Part shown: positions 1 to 9,049 of the stretch, piece by piece
How positions within the stretch are numbered: the stretch's first letter is position 1
How the letters are laid out: every line of letters starts with the position of its first letter
NCBI RefSeq assembly: GCF_963678225.1
Contig: NZ_OY782763.1
Span: 682,001-746,000 of the forward strand
Direction of reading: 5' to 3'
DNA length: 64,000 bases
Source of the DNA: an uncultured Cohaesibacter sp.
GTDB lineage: Bacteria > Pseudomonadota > Alphaproteobacteria > Rhizobiales > Cohaesibacteraceae
Translations under genes and position numbers: made by a program
Notes under the pieces: model-generated
What the model saw: the letters and a program-made list of their open reading frames with translations, nothing else
Told to the model about the DNA's origin: nothing
Databases searched by the model: none

Positions 1-1
1 A

Positions 2-1306
2 AACCAGTATCTTTCTGTCCTTGACGACTCAACAGTAACGGATGTCGCTCAACCTCGTTTTTCATATGTCGATGACCTTGTAACGGTGATCAATGCCAAT
101 ATTACGTGGCATGCCTTGGGGGGCAACGATACGGTTCATGGCACAGAAACAGCCAATACTATATTTGGAGATCGTGGCAATGACATCCTATATGGGAACA
201 ATGGTGGAGATTCCTTGTATGGCGGCGCCGGGCTTGATCGCCTCTTGGGTCAGGCTGGAGATGACAAACTCTTCGGCGGCCTTGGTGCGGATGTGCTGAA
301 TGGCGGTGCAGGCAATGACCGTCTGTTTGGTAACCAGCATGGTGACACGCTGATTGGTGGTCTTGGCAATGACTTGCTCAATGGCGGCATTGGTGCCGAC
401 ACCATGGCGGGCAACCAGGGCAACGATACCTATATCGTTGACAATGTGGGAGACAAGGTCAGTGAGGCGGCGGGCCAGGGCATTGATCTGGTCAAAAGCA
501 CGGTCAGCTTCTCCTTGAAAGCTCATAGTCAGAATATCGAAGCCCTGACCCTTCTGGGCAATCAGGCCATTGACGGTACGGGCAATGGCTTGGGCAATGC
601 CATCACCGGCAACATGAAAGACAATGTGCTGAACGGCCTGTTCGGCAATGATACGCTGACAGGGCGCGGCGGCAACGACACGCTGAATGGCGGCTTCGGC
701 AATGACATTCTCAATGGTGGTTTTGGCGACGATATCCTTAATGGTGGCAAGGGCAATGACAAGCTCTATGCCTCCAATGGCAATGACAAACTGAACGGAC
801 ATCAAGGCGCGGACAGTCTCAATGGCGGCCTTGGCAACGACATCCTGAACGGTGGGGGTGGCAACGATATCCTCAACGGTCATGGCGGTAACGACACTCT
901 CATTGGCGCCCTCGGCTGGGACAAGCTTTTTGGTGGCGCTGGAGCGGACAGTTTCACGGGAGGTCTCGGAGCCGACGCCATGTTTGCTGGCGCTGACAAT
1001 GCCGTTGATCGCTTCTTTTTCAATTCTATCAACGACAGCAAGGCTGGCGCGGTACATGACAAGATCGCCCAGTTCGATAGCGGCGAAGATGTGCTTGATC
1101 TCTCCGGGATCGATGCCAACAGCACAGCAAATGGCGATCAGTCCTTCGCCTTTGCAGGTACGACCGCTGCGGCTCATTCTATCTGGTTGGAAAATGACGG
1201 ATCGGATCTGCTGGTCTTTGCCGATGTGAATGGCGATGCCGTGGCTGATTTCGAGATCCAGATGGTCAATACATCCTCGCTGGTGGAAGGCGATTTCGTG
1301 CTTTAG
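2..1306 (+). CDS. RTX (hemolysin-type Ca-binding repeat) exoprotein, C-terminal part
   Basis: Partial: the frame is open to the left edge, so the true start lies outside the window (a GTG at 86 is only an internal candidate). The 434 visible residues carry two blocks of glycine/aspartate nonapeptide repeats of the GGxGxDxLx type (for example GGLGNDLLNGG and GGRGGNDTLNGG). These fold as calcium-binding parallel beta-rolls. Between them is a non-repeat segment containing NDTYIVDNVGDKVSE, common in RTX proteins. The non-repetitive tail ends in hydrophobic/acidic residues, as type I secretion signals do. Likely exported by a type I secretion system. The catalytic or adhesive N-terminal domain is not in the window, so the specific role is unknown. 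Confidence 0.9.
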   Translation, partial: NQYLSVLDDSTVTDVAQPRFSYVDDLVTVINANITWHALGGNDTVHGTETANTIFGDRGNDILYGNNGGDSLYGGAGLDRLLGQAGDDKLFGGLGADVLNGGAGNDRLFGNQHGDTLIGGLGNDLLNGGIGADTMAGNQGNDTYIVDNVGDKVSEAAGQGIDLVKSTVSFSLKAHSQNIEALTLLGNQAIDGTGNGLGNAITGNMKDNVLNGLFGNDTLTGRGGNDTLNGGFGNDILNGGFGDDILNGGKGNDKLYASNGNDKLNGHQGADSLNGGLGNDILNGGGGNDILNGHGGNDTLIGALGWDKLFGGAGADSFTGGLGADAMFAGADNAVDRFFFNSINDSKAGAVHDKIAQFDSGEDVLDLSGIDANSTANGDQSFAFAGTTAAAHSIWLENDGSDLLVFADVNGDAVADFEIQMVNTSSLVEGDFVL

Positions 1307-1324
1307 ACACAAGAAATAAAACCA

Positions 1325-1353
1325 GTCCGGACTTGGATCACTCAAGTCCGGAC
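1325..1353 (+). terminator. Stem-loop after the RTX gene
   Basis: A perfect 11-bp inverted repeat, GTCCGGACTTG / CAAGTCCGGAC, with a 7-nt loop begins 18 bp after the RTX stop codon. There is no clean U-tract, so it may be a weak intrinsic terminator or an mRNA-stabilising hairpin. Confidence 0.55.
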
Positions 1354-1472
1354 AATTATGGCGCCAAAAGCTTTTGGCGAGATGCGAGCCCGTGACCTTC
1401 CAAGCATTTGCGCTCTGGCCTGGATCTGCTACCTTTATAAATAGTGTTGTTCATCCCTAGAGGCATTGTTTC

Positions 1473-2999
1473 ATGGCTATGGAAATTGTCCCCACGGCTT
1501 TCCTTGCGCAAAAAAGTGCCGAACAATCCCTGCTCAAAATTCTGAGCAATAACCAGCCGCAACAAGCCCGCGTTCAGTCAGCCTTAAAACTACCTTCCGG
1601 GGAAACACAAATCAAACTCAGCGCAAGCGGTCAAACACTGGATCTCAAGATTGATTCTCAGGCCGCGACGCAGGTGAAACCAGGCACCACAGTCCTGTTG
1701 CAAACAATCCAGACCCCGGATGGCCCACGCCTGGCGATCAGTCAACTTTCCCCCGAAGCGTCAGCGCAAAATAAACCGGCAGCTTCCGCAAAAGACAGCC
1801 TAACCAATCCAACGCCGCCCTCCTCCAATACGCAACCAGCCCAACAACCAGTAGCCAAATCAGGCGCAGAGCCTGCCTTAGTGATGCGCCCAGCAACAAC
1901 CACCTCGCAAAGCTCTGCCCCGAACACGCAACAAGGTCCCTACGGTGCAGCACAGGTTTCCGCGCCATCTGTTGCGTCAACGCTATCAGCGTCTGGCAAC
2001 GCCCCCCCACAAGAGGCGCTCATTGCCTTGCAGCGGCAGGCCCTCAGCCAACAGCGTTCTCTTGCAGACTTGTTCGCCAATCTTGCAGGCTTCATACAAC
2101 AGATCGAAACGGGCCAACGCCCACCCGTCGCGCAAGACATAGAAACAGCAATGCGCTGGTTGCTAGGCTTCCAGCTCACGCCAAAACAGCAGCCCGGAGC
2201 CACGAATGCCAAAGCAGCCCTTAAAGACATCATGACGTCTCTTGGATCTCTGGGACAGCTAACAACCGGACAAGCGACTGAGAAATTCAGTTCCAATCTC
2301 AAAGCCTCGCTGACCTTACTGCAAGCCCTTTTGCCCATGGAGACCAACCCGACGCCCCCACCGGCAATGGGGACACAGCGCGATCATCCTCCTTTGCCAA
2401 ATACCCCCTTGCACGGTCAAAGCCCGAGGCTTTCCAACATTTCTCCAACTGACTCAAACAGCCTTGCCCTCGCCCGCATCAAGGGGGATGTCGAAGCTGC
2501 GTTGGCGCGTTTGACATTGAGCCAGATCGCGTCTGCCCGGTCGGCCTTTTCTTCCGGCTCTTCTGCGGGAAGCCACTCCATGCAAGCGCTTCATGTCGAA
2601 ATCCCTGTCATGCTGGCCAACGGCACGGCGATTGTTCAGATGGTCGTGGAGCATGACCCTGAAACACCCGAAGGTGACGAAACAGAACAAAAGGACAGCG
2701 AGGAAGCAAAAAGGCAACGTGGTGGATGGACAGTCCAGTTTGCCATTGATGCCGATGCAATCGGCCCCGTTGATGTATCGCTCAAGCTCCATCAACAAAA
2801 CCTTCTCGTTACCCTCGCCGCCGAGCGTGAGCAAACCGTGGTACTCTTCCAACAAGCAGCCCCAATGCTCCAGACCATGTTGGAGCAAGAAGGACTGACA
2901 CTTGAGGGCCTCTCATTTGTTAGAAAAGAGAAGACAGAATCGGCGTTTGCAGTCGACAGCATCGGCAAACATCACCTGCGCCTGGATCGCAAACTATGA
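1473..2999 (+). CDS. fliK: Flagellar hook-length control protein FliK-like
   Basis: 508 residues. The middle is low-complexity and rich in Ala, Gln, Ser, Thr and Pro. The C-terminal part (about residues 385-495) looks like the Flg_hook domain of FliK: VSLKLHQQNLLVTLAAERE followed by a helix MLQTMLEQEGLTLEGL. FliK acts as the ruler that switches flagellar export from hook to filament subunits by touching FlhB-C. The next gene encodes an FlhB-C-like protein and overlaps the stop codon by ATGA, which supports this role. No other flagellar genes lie in the window, so this is a detached pair rather than part of a main flagellar cluster. Start chosen at the first ATG, with AGAGG upstream. Confidence 0.75.
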   Translation: MAMEIVPTAFLAQKSAEQSLLKILSNNQPQQARVQSALKLPSGETQIKLSASGQTLDLKIDSQAATQVKPGTTVLLQTIQTPDGPRLAISQLSPEASAQNKPAASAKDSLTNPTPPSSNTQPAQQPVAKSGAEPALVMRPATTTSQSSAPNTQQGPYGAAQVSAPSVASTLSASGNAPPQEALIALQRQALSQQRSLADLFANLAGFIQQIETGQRPPVAQDIETAMRWLLGFQLTPKQQPGATNAKAALKDIMTSLGSLGQLTTGQATEKFSSNLKASLTLLQALLPMETNPTPPPAMGTQRDHPPLPNTPLHGQSPRLSNISPTDSNSLALARIKGDVEAALARLTLSQIASARSAFSSGSSAGSHSMQALHVEIPVMLANGTAIVQMVVEHDPETPEGDETEQKDSEEAKRQRGGWTVQFAIDADAIGPVDVSLKLHQQNLLVTLAAEREQTVVLFQQAAPMLQTMLEQEGLTLEGLSFVRKEKTESAFAVDSIGKHHLRLDRKL

Positions 3000-3361
3000 A
3001 CAAACGCCCCAGCACGTCCGACGACACCTTAACAGAAACAGAGCAGGAAGACGCATCATCCAAACTCGCCGTTGCCCTACATTATGAAGAGGGCGCAGAT
3101 GAAGCGCCGCGCGTAACGGCAAAAGGCCGAGGAAAAACCGCTGAACGGATTATTGAGCTTGCCAAAGAACATGGCGTGGTTGTCGAAGGGAATCCAGCCC
3201 TCACCCAAGCGCTTGCAAATGTGGAGCTGAACGAAGTCATTCCCGAAAAACTCTACGCTGCCGTTGCCACAGTTATCGCCTTTGTCATGCAGGAAGCTGA
3301 GAAAAAGCAAAAGAGCGCTCTTCACTCATCGCCTGCACCGGACAACCGACCTTACGAATAG
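2996..3361 (+). CDS. FlhB C-terminal-domain-like export switch protein
   Basis: 121 residues. From about residue 25 it matches the cytoplasmic domain of FlhB/EscU/YscU: AVALHYEEG, APRVTAKGRG, then AKEHGVVVEGNPALTQAL and a helix ending in VATVIAFV. It lacks the membrane segments of full FlhB and lacks the NPTH autocleavage motif, so it is the short 'FlhB2' type. It overlaps the fliK-like stop codon by 4 bp (ATGA), so the two are translationally coupled and probably act together in export substrate switching. Its exact role compared with full FlhB is uncertain. Confidence 0.75.
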   Translation: MNKRPSTSDDTLTETEQEDASSKLAVALHYEEGADEAPRVTAKGRGKTAERIIELAKEHGVVVEGNPALTQALANVELNEVIPEKLYAAVATVIAFVMQEAEKKQKSALHSSPAPDNRPYE

Positions 3362-3489
3362 GCACATCGGAATGACGCTATAGTTTTTTCCCTCACGGCC
3401 GCAGCCAGCTTTGGCGCAGACATGATGTAAAAGCATCATTCTTGTGGTAATCTCAACCTATCCAGCCCATCAATGCGAGAGCGGATGAA

Positions 3490-3873
3490 ATGAGATCGAT
3501 CGCGACCATATTTGCATTGCTTGTGGCGGCTCCGGCCTTGGCCGATCCGGTTTTCGGTGAGTGGAAAACCCAGAGCAGCGCCATGGAGAAATATGCCGGC
3601 CATTATCTGCACGTACGTTTTGAGCCCTGCGGCAGCAAGATTTGCGGCAAAATCACAAAAGTGGTCGGGATAGAAGCGGATATCATAGGCAAAGTCATCA
3701 TATGGGACATGAAAGCGAAAGCAGATGGCTCCTACACCGGCGGCAAGATATGGCCACCGGATCGCGGCGGCACCTATTCCTCCAAGATGAAACTGCAGGG
3801 TGACAAGCTCAAGGTCAGTGGCTGCTTGGCCGGAGGCCTGCTCTGCGAAAGCCAGACATGGTCTCGTTTGTAG
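3490..3873 (+). CDS. DUF2147-family exported protein
   Basis: 127 residues. A typical Sec signal peptide (MRSIATIFALLVAAPALA) is followed by DPVFGEWKT. This start, the two cysteines in EPCGSKICGKI, the GGKIWPPDRGGTYSSKM stretch and the LKVSGCL ending are all features of the DUF2147 family of small periplasmic beta proteins. A periplasmic location is expected. The function of the family is not well defined. It stands alone with its own upstream spacer. Confidence 0.8.
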   Translation: MRSIATIFALLVAAPALADPVFGEWKTQSSAMEKYAGHYLHVRFEPCGSKICGKITKVVGIEADIIGKVIIWDMKAKADGSYTGGKIWPPDRGGTYSSKMKLQGDKLKVSGCLAGGLLCESQTWSRL

Positions 3874-4325
3874 TCGGCCAAGACCCGCGACCCAGAAAAA
3901 AGACGCTTGAGACAGCCTGATCATCTGACCACACACCGCAGCAATGATCTTTGTTGCTTCAGCAAAGCTGTGGTGACAATGAAGCCAACCAATGGCTCGC
4001 TCTGAACGGCACGACTCAAGCCTCTCCCAAGACCACAAGGCCCCTTTCCGCAGTTTAAGACGTAGCAACGTGGCCAATCCACTGCGTTAATCCGCACAAT
4101 AACAACAATTACATAAGCAATTTTAACAATTCTCTTTCCTCTTTTTCCCCGAGAAAGAGCTCAGATTGGAATTTCTATTACTCAATTTTGTTCAAAAGTG
4201 GCGACAGCACATTGCATCTACCTTTTGGCGTGGATATACCAAACCACAACCTATAGATTTATATTTCAACACCACAACCTTTTACACCCCGCCCATGATG
4301 TCCTTTTACAAGGCTAGAGAACGAA
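3874..4325. other. Intergenic, no gene seen
   Basis: About 450 bp without a convincing reading frame. A hairpin at 3949-3967 (CTTTGTTG / CAGCAAAG, triloop) follows the DUF2147 gene but lacks a U-tract. From about 4090 the sequence turns AT-rich and probably holds the promoter of the glycosyltransferase gene. The frame beginning at 4166 has atypical composition and overlaps the next gene's start, so I do not call it. Confidence 0.5.
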
Positions 4326-6257
4326 ATGCTGAGCACCGAAAATTCAACCGTCAAAGATTTATCAAATGCACTGGCATCGTGGAGCCATGGATGTTCTGCC
4401 ATCTCCAAGAAAACGAAAATTACCTTGTCGGGATTAGACCACAGCAACACTGACAAAACGATTGACGATCTGTTCTTTGCAAATTTGCCAGGACATGTGT
4501 CACTATCGGAGAAGGCATCGAACGAACTGCAGGCCTATGAGGTGGTGGATTCCGGGACATTGCGCAACTCCTTTTACATCGCTCCTTTCCTGTCCCATAC
4601 CGATATTCAGCGCTGCTTTTTGCGGATCAAGGTCACTGGGCGCTGCGTCGTACAGCTTAGTAAATCCAGAGTGGGTGAAAAGGTGGGCGTCATATGCGAA
4701 AAGCAACTGTCGCCTCCCAAGAATCATGATGTAAACACCCCCTATATCGCCGAAGTCCCATTTGTTCTCGGCAAGGAAGTTGCGCGCAGCGCACGTCTAT
4801 TCTGGCGGCTCCGCGCCCTTGAAGACGGCGTTCAAATTCACGAGGTGTCGTGGTGCGCTTCTGCCCCCAAAACCGTCGAAGGAAAAATGCTTGTTGCAAT
4901 GCGGACATTCGGCCGCACGGCAGACATCATCAACCTGCTGGAAAACTTCGCCACGCATGCCGAGACGAATGAGCATTATGACCAGATGCTGAAAAACACA
5001 TTCTTCTTCGTTCTTGATACAACCAACGGGGTTGATGAAACCTCATACGAACAGCTCTCACAATATGACAATCTCAACTACCAAGTTGTAAGAGGCGCCA
5101 ATCTGGGCGGCGGCGGCAACATGAGTCAGCTCATGAGACTGGTCAATGAAGCGAGCGTGGATAGTGGGGTTGAACCTCAGGAATTTCTCCTGCTCGATGA
5201 CGACTTGAGCATTTCTCTTGAAGCCTTGTATCGCCATTGGGCCGCTACATTGTTCCGTACAGATACGACAATCTTCACCTTGCCGGTTTTCATGAAAACA
5301 GAACCGCGCAGGATGTGGGAAGATGGGGCCTTCTGGGGGCGCTTCATTGATAGCAAGCACGGTTCGGATCGCACCCATGTTGCCCCGCGCCTTCTGCGCC
5401 ACGGGCTGGTTTTCAATATGTTTGACAATCTGGATTCTCTGGCTGAACCCAACTATCCCGAATATTGCACCTTCATCTTCTTCAGCTTGCCCTGGAAGCT
5501 CTTTCAAAGCATAGGCTACCCGTTGGCAATCTTCCTGCGGGGCGACGATATCGAGTATAGCTTGCGCAGCTATGCGATGACCGGTTCGAAAATCATGTCG
5601 AACCCCAATCTCCTAGCCTGGCATGAACCGGCCCATTCATATGCGCAGGAATATATGTCCATCTGCCACGGCGTCATCATCAATATGTGCTATGAGCAGG
5701 AAAAGCCGAACGCACTGGTCGAATTCTTCCTCAATCAGGCACTGCGTCATGCCTCCATCAGGGATATCAACGCCCTCAAGCTCTATGTGGAAATCCTGCG
5801 TGACCTGATGTCAAAATCCGTTTTTCTGGAAAATGGGTTTGCCACGCACTACATCGAAAAACTCAAATTCTTTAAGGATTTTGATGCTGGCTTTCGCCAG
5901 CTCACCCATGAAATCATCAGCGATTTGCGCGCCTCTCACAGCGACCAGATGGGCGCTCTGGCAGAGCATCCATTTCTCTATCCCAACATCGAGAACAGAC
6001 CCAATATCCGAACGGTAATTCTGCATAACCCACACAGCAAAAGCTACTTTATCTACCCGTTTGATGACATCGAGCGGACGAAGGAAGTATCGCAGATACT
6101 GTCTGAGCTCTATGCGCTGATCAATGAATTCTCCAATCGGTATGAAGAGCTGCGCCTGCACTATATCAGCCGCGTCAATCGATCCAGCACCGCTGAATTT
6201 TGGGACAAGGAATTGTCGATGCATGACACCCCTGCCACGCTCGCCCACAACAATTGA
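4326..6257 (+). CDS. GlfT2-like galactofuranosyltransferase (GT-A fold)
   Basis: 643 residues. The N-terminal ~185 residues look like a beta-sandwich. Then comes a GT-A domain with features of the GlfT2 family: RTFGRTADIINLL (about residue 192), a glycine-rich loop RGANLGGGGNMSQ, the metal-binding acidic motif LLLDDDLSI (about residue 290), and a WHEP motif (about residue 432) at the position of the GlfT2 catalytic/acceptor WH. A helical C-terminal region follows. GlfT2 enzymes polymerise galactofuranose from UDP-Galf onto a glycan chain. No signal peptide or membrane segment is seen, so it should be cytoplasmic or peripheral. It heads a + strand run of polysaccharide-type genes. The sugar specificity is inferred, not shown. 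Confidence 0.75.
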   Translation: MLSTENSTVKDLSNALASWSHGCSAISKKTKITLSGLDHSNTDKTIDDLFFANLPGHVSLSEKASNELQAYEVVDSGTLRNSFYIAPFLSHTDIQRCFLRIKVTGRCVVQLSKSRVGEKVGVICEKQLSPPKNHDVNTPYIAEVPFVLGKEVARSARLFWRLRALEDGVQIHEVSWCASAPKTVEGKMLVAMRTFGRTADIINLLENFATHAETNEHYDQMLKNTFFFVLDTTNGVDETSYEQLSQYDNLNYQVVRGANLGGGGNMSQLMRLVNEASVDSGVEPQEFLLLDDDLSISLEALYRHWAATLFRTDTTIFTLPVFMKTEPRRMWEDGAFWGRFIDSKHGSDRTHVAPRLLRHGLVFNMFDNLDSLAEPNYPEYCTFIFFSLPWKLFQSIGYPLAIFLRGDDIEYSLRSYAMTGSKIMSNPNLLAWHEPAHSYAQEYMSICHGVIINMCYEQEKPNALVEFFLNQALRHASIRDINALKLYVEILRDLMSKSVFLENGFATHYIEKLKFFKDFDAGFRQLTHEIISDLRASHSDQMGALAEHPFLYPNIENRPNIRTVILHNPHSKSYFIYPFDDIERTKEVSQILSELYALINEFSNRYEELRLHYISRVNRSSTAEFWDKELSMHDTPATLAHNN

Positions 6258-6271
6258 GGAGATAGACTGCA

Positions 6272-6820
6272 ATGCTCAATATTGGCGTGAAGAAAATCTT
6301 CAAACGAAACACCGCCCCCAATGTCAAGCTCATCCTTCCCGGCATGCAGCCAGATGTCATTGCGCATGATGCATTCATTTCCATCGGACTGGGCTGCCAA
6401 AATCCGGACAATTACATTGATGGCGTGGTAGCGGAGCAATCTCTCACCATCGTTCAAAAAGAAAATATCGCCCCCTTCATGACAGGGCTGATCTGGAGAT
6501 TGCGCTGGTTGGGAGACGGAACCTGGGCGTTGCTCAACCAAGGGCTTGAGAATGCCGCGCTGACCAATCGCGCACCCGATGTCGCTTTGGGCAGAATCTT
6601 CAGCAACTGGTCAACCAAGGATACCAGTTGGTTCATCTATTATGACGCAGAAAGCAGCGGCTACCTTCTGCGCAGCAAGCTGGGTGGATGGCTGACAATG
6701 GACGTTTCCGGAGCAGGCCTACGGCTAAACAAATTCAACGCCGAAAACATCGCCAGCCAATTTATCACCATCCAACATACCGTCGATGGCGTAGGGTCGT
6801 CCCTCAGCCCCGCTCACTAG
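6272..6820 (+). CDS. Unknown protein downstream of the GlfT2-like gene
   Basis: 182 residues, 14 bp after the glycosyltransferase stop, so probably one operon. I do not recognise a family. The sequence alternates short hydrophobic strands with turns (WRLRWLGDGTWALLNQGLENAAL-like units split by NWSTKDTSWFIYYD and GYLLRSKLGGWLTMD). This resembles a beta-trefoil or other carbohydrate-binding beta fold, but that is a guess from pattern only. There is no signal peptide and no membrane helix. Confidence 0.6.
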   Translation: MLNIGVKKIFKRNTAPNVKLILPGMQPDVIAHDAFISIGLGCQNPDNYIDGVVAEQSLTIVQKENIAPFMTGLIWRLRWLGDGTWALLNQGLENAALTNRAPDVALGRIFSNWSTKDTSWFIYYDAESSGYLLRSKLGGWLTMDVSGAGLRLNKFNAENIASQFITIQHTVDGVGSSLSPAH

Positions 6821-6866
6821 ACCGCAAAACAATCATTGACCGATATTTCGAGGCGCATGAAAGCAA

Positions 6867-7457
6867 ATGCAAGTCACGTTTAACGGGAATCTTTTTCCTG
6901 AAAGGTTCAATTGCCAGATTCTCTATCCCACTGAAATTGCGAAATATTTTTTGAAAGAAAAGCAATATGATGATGTCGAAGAGATTTGCTACTACGCACT
7001 CCTCGGAAATATGGCACACCCTCAACTTCGTCGCGAGCTATTCAACTACGCATTTTGTGCAAGCATTTTTGGAAAAGGAGAGATAAGCAGCTACTTAAAA
7101 AGAAGCACAGAAATGGTAGCACAATATCATTCGTCTGAAATTATCAATGGAATCCTAGACAACAACATCGAGCTAAATACAATCCCTGCTAAAGAAATTA
7201 CAAACCTGTCATTCGATTATCTGAAGATTTTTGGCGATAGGATCGGAAGCGGATTTTTGAAAGAAAATAATAAAATAATAAATATACAAAGCGAAAATGA
7301 AAATAATTGGCAATACAAAGACGGAATACTGTTTTTCATCAACAAAAAAGATGAAATATCAAGCATTTACCAAGAAAAAATATTAATAAATGAAAAAATT
7401 TATTATGCAGGATTTTTCATCAAAACATATGTTTGCCACATTTTAAAGAAGAAATAG
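6867..7457 (+). CDS. Unknown AT-rich protein
   Basis: 196 residues with strongly AT-rich codon use (long Lys/Asn/Ile/Glu runs after about residue 130), unlike the genes before it. The first half is helical (EIAKYFLKEKQYDDVEEICYYALLG) and could be a short TPR-like helical pair. The second half is beta-rich. Family unknown. The stop codon is followed one base later by the start of the SGNH-type gene, so the two are cotranscribed. Base composition suggests recent transfer. Confidence 0.6.
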   Translation: MQVTFNGNLFPERFNCQILYPTEIAKYFLKEKQYDDVEEICYYALLGNMAHPQLRRELFNYAFCASIFGKGEISSYLKRSTEMVAQYHSSEIINGILDNNIELNTIPAKEITNLSFDYLKIFGDRIGSGFLKENNKIINIQSENENNWQYKDGILFFINKKDEISSIYQEKILINEKIYYAGFFIKTYVCHILKKK

Positions 7458-7458
7458 A

Positions 7459-8181
7459 ATGAAAGACCTCATCATTTTAGGATCCTCCAATTCTGAAATA
7501 TACGACTATATATTCGGAAAAAATACCAAATATTTTCCATATTGGGCTTCTGGGTGGACTGCCAGAGGACTTTCGAGAGCAAGAACATTTGAATACATAC
7601 TCCCTCTCGTTTCAAAGCTCCCTTTGAATAGCAACATCATCCTTAACTACGGTGTATCAGACATTGATATCTCGACTGGTTTCAAAGCAAGCAAAGCAGG
7701 CTTTTACGACTTCCGCAGCTTCCTCGATGAAGCGGACGCAGGAATCTATTGTTTATACAAATTCCTAAAAGATTTTGGCTTTTCAAACGTGTTCGCATCG
7801 GTGCTTTTTCCGCCAACATTGATGGGAGATAGCTTCTTTTACCCACGTTTTAATATCTACCCATTACCTGTAAGAGTACGAGCTCAGATGATGCTCGATC
7901 TTGCAGAAAATCTCGGTTGCAAAATGCCAGTCATCAGTACTCTTGACCAACTAAAACTCAATGACGATTTACCGGCACTCCATCCTAAGTTTTCAAGAGA
8001 AAACGTAGAAAACCACCCCGACTATATTGCTACTCAGGACATAGTTTGGGAGGCCATCAAGAATATCGAAGGAATGCTTCCAAGGCGCTCGGAACGACTT
8101 ACCGAACACTACCCTCATGAAGGATATCGTATAGATACCCTAATGAAAGAACGGCGCCCACGTCCCAACACAACCAGATAG
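7459..8181 (+). CDS. SGNH/GDSL-hydrolase-like protein
   Basis: 240 residues. Features compatible with an SGNH hydrolase are an early LGSSNSEIYDY motif (block I, residues 7-17, Ser likely nucleophile), NYGVSDID near residue 65 (block III GxND-like), and a late HP segment (LPALHPKF) near residue 175 (block V-like). Such enzymes in polysaccharide loci add or remove acyl groups. The block V Asp-x-x-His is not clear, so this could be a related non-hydrolytic protein. It is coupled to the preceding AT-rich gene and is the last gene before the old integrase stub. Confidence 0.5.
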   Translation: MKDLIILGSSNSEIYDYIFGKNTKYFPYWASGWTARGLSRARTFEYILPLVSKLPLNSNIILNYGVSDIDISTGFKASKAGFYDFRSFLDEADAGIYCLYKFLKDFGFSNVFASVLFPPTLMGDSFFYPRFNIYPLPVRVRAQMMLDLAENLGCKMPVISTLDQLKLNDDLPALHPKFSRENVENHPDYIATQDIVWEAIKNIEGMLPRRSERLTEHYPHEGYRIDTLMKERRPRPNTTR

Positions 8182-8258
8182 AACCAATTCATATTAAATC
8201 AGCTGTCAGAGTGATTTGCTTCCCCACACAAATCTCATCTATTGCATGCCCGAATTAA

Positions 8259-8417
8259 CGCCGAAAGGCCGATGTGGAAAAGCTGATTAGGCTTTACATG
8301 AACAACGAAGTCGTGCTAGCAGCCATCATCCGTAAAGTTGAAATGGGATGTCAGCTGAACAGTGGATGTGAACCGACTGGAAACCAGTCCCTTCACGCTG
8401 TGAAAACCGACAAATAA
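8259..8417 (+). pseudogene. 3' stub of an older tyrosine integrase gene
   Basis: In frame from about 8262 this stretch encodes KADVEKLIRLYMNNEVVLAA and on to a TAA at 8415-8417. It is closely similar to the last ~50 residues of the intact integrase at 55360-56496 (ADVEKIIKLYINKEAVLAAI). The catalytic tyrosine region (LY) is present but everything upstream is missing. It sits just left of the tRNA-Thr fragment, as the intact int sits just left of the intact tRNA. It is therefore the right end of an earlier element that used the same site. Confidence 0.85.
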
Positions 8418-8461
8418 GATTTGCAATAACGCATTGAACATCTTATCTCTTTCAACACAGC

Positions 8462-8502
<41 letters not shown>

Positions 8503-8680
8503 CAAAAAAATCAAAGAAATTCAATCGGTTAACTGCCAACCACCTCCAAACCAACACCAATCATTTCAAGTACTTACAGTCTTATACGATAACCGCTTTG
8601 CTAGCCCTTTATTCTGCCGAAGAATCTGAAAATTAGCTTAATACAAGTTAATTATCCGACCAATTTAATCTCGCACACTC
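8503..8680. other. AT-rich spacer inside attL, no gene seen
   Basis: Noncoding, AT-rich sequence between the attachment core and the TPR gene remnant. No promoter, RNA or reading frame can be supported. Confidence 0.5.
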
Positions 8681-9025
8681 CGGTGGCTGTCCCAAATCGC
8701 TATCATCATATTTACCAAATGCTCCGAGTGATTGTTATGACTCGCAGAATCGTTATTCTTCGCATCAAAAGCTCTCTTTGCATAGGTAACCGCATCTTCG
8801 AAATCGCGCAAACAACTAGGTCACTTCACTTGCTTGCAGATACGTTGAATTCCGGTGATCACCTAGAGCAATAGCCTTAACAATTTGCAACTTAGCTTTT
8901 TCAAGTTCGCCCATTTCTAACAAGATGTTCGCCTTCACCAATCGAGCACTAGACTGATTTCCATCGTGGAATAACACTTCATCAATTCCGCTAAAAGCAG
9001 CCTCCAGACCTCCGATCTCTTTCAA
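8681..9025 (-). pseudogene. Frameshifted TPR gene remnant
   Basis: A 69-residue frame (8816-9025) and a continuation in another frame (about 8681-8815, encoding DFEDAVTYAKRAFDAKNN and further) both match the repeat unit of the neighbouring TPR protein (for example ALRVIEEVLFQDENRSSAC and DFEGSVVYAKKALEAKDN). At least one frameshift separates the pieces. It is either the broken end of a second copy or the original 3' end of the upstream gene. Confidence 0.7.
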
Positions 9026-9049
9026 TGAGGTAAAGACGCTCCAAATTCC

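Noticed and set aside
175-1000. Regular short repeats in the RTX gene as a possible CRISPR array
   Set aside because: They are in-frame nonapeptide repeats of a protein, without unique spacers of constant length. The same holds for the pentapeptide gene at 45.8-46.8 kb. No CRISPR array was seen in the window.
188-1345. 385-codon minus frame opposite the RTX gene
   Set aside because: Codon-aligned shadow of a strongly biased repeat gene; no ribosome site or recognisable product.
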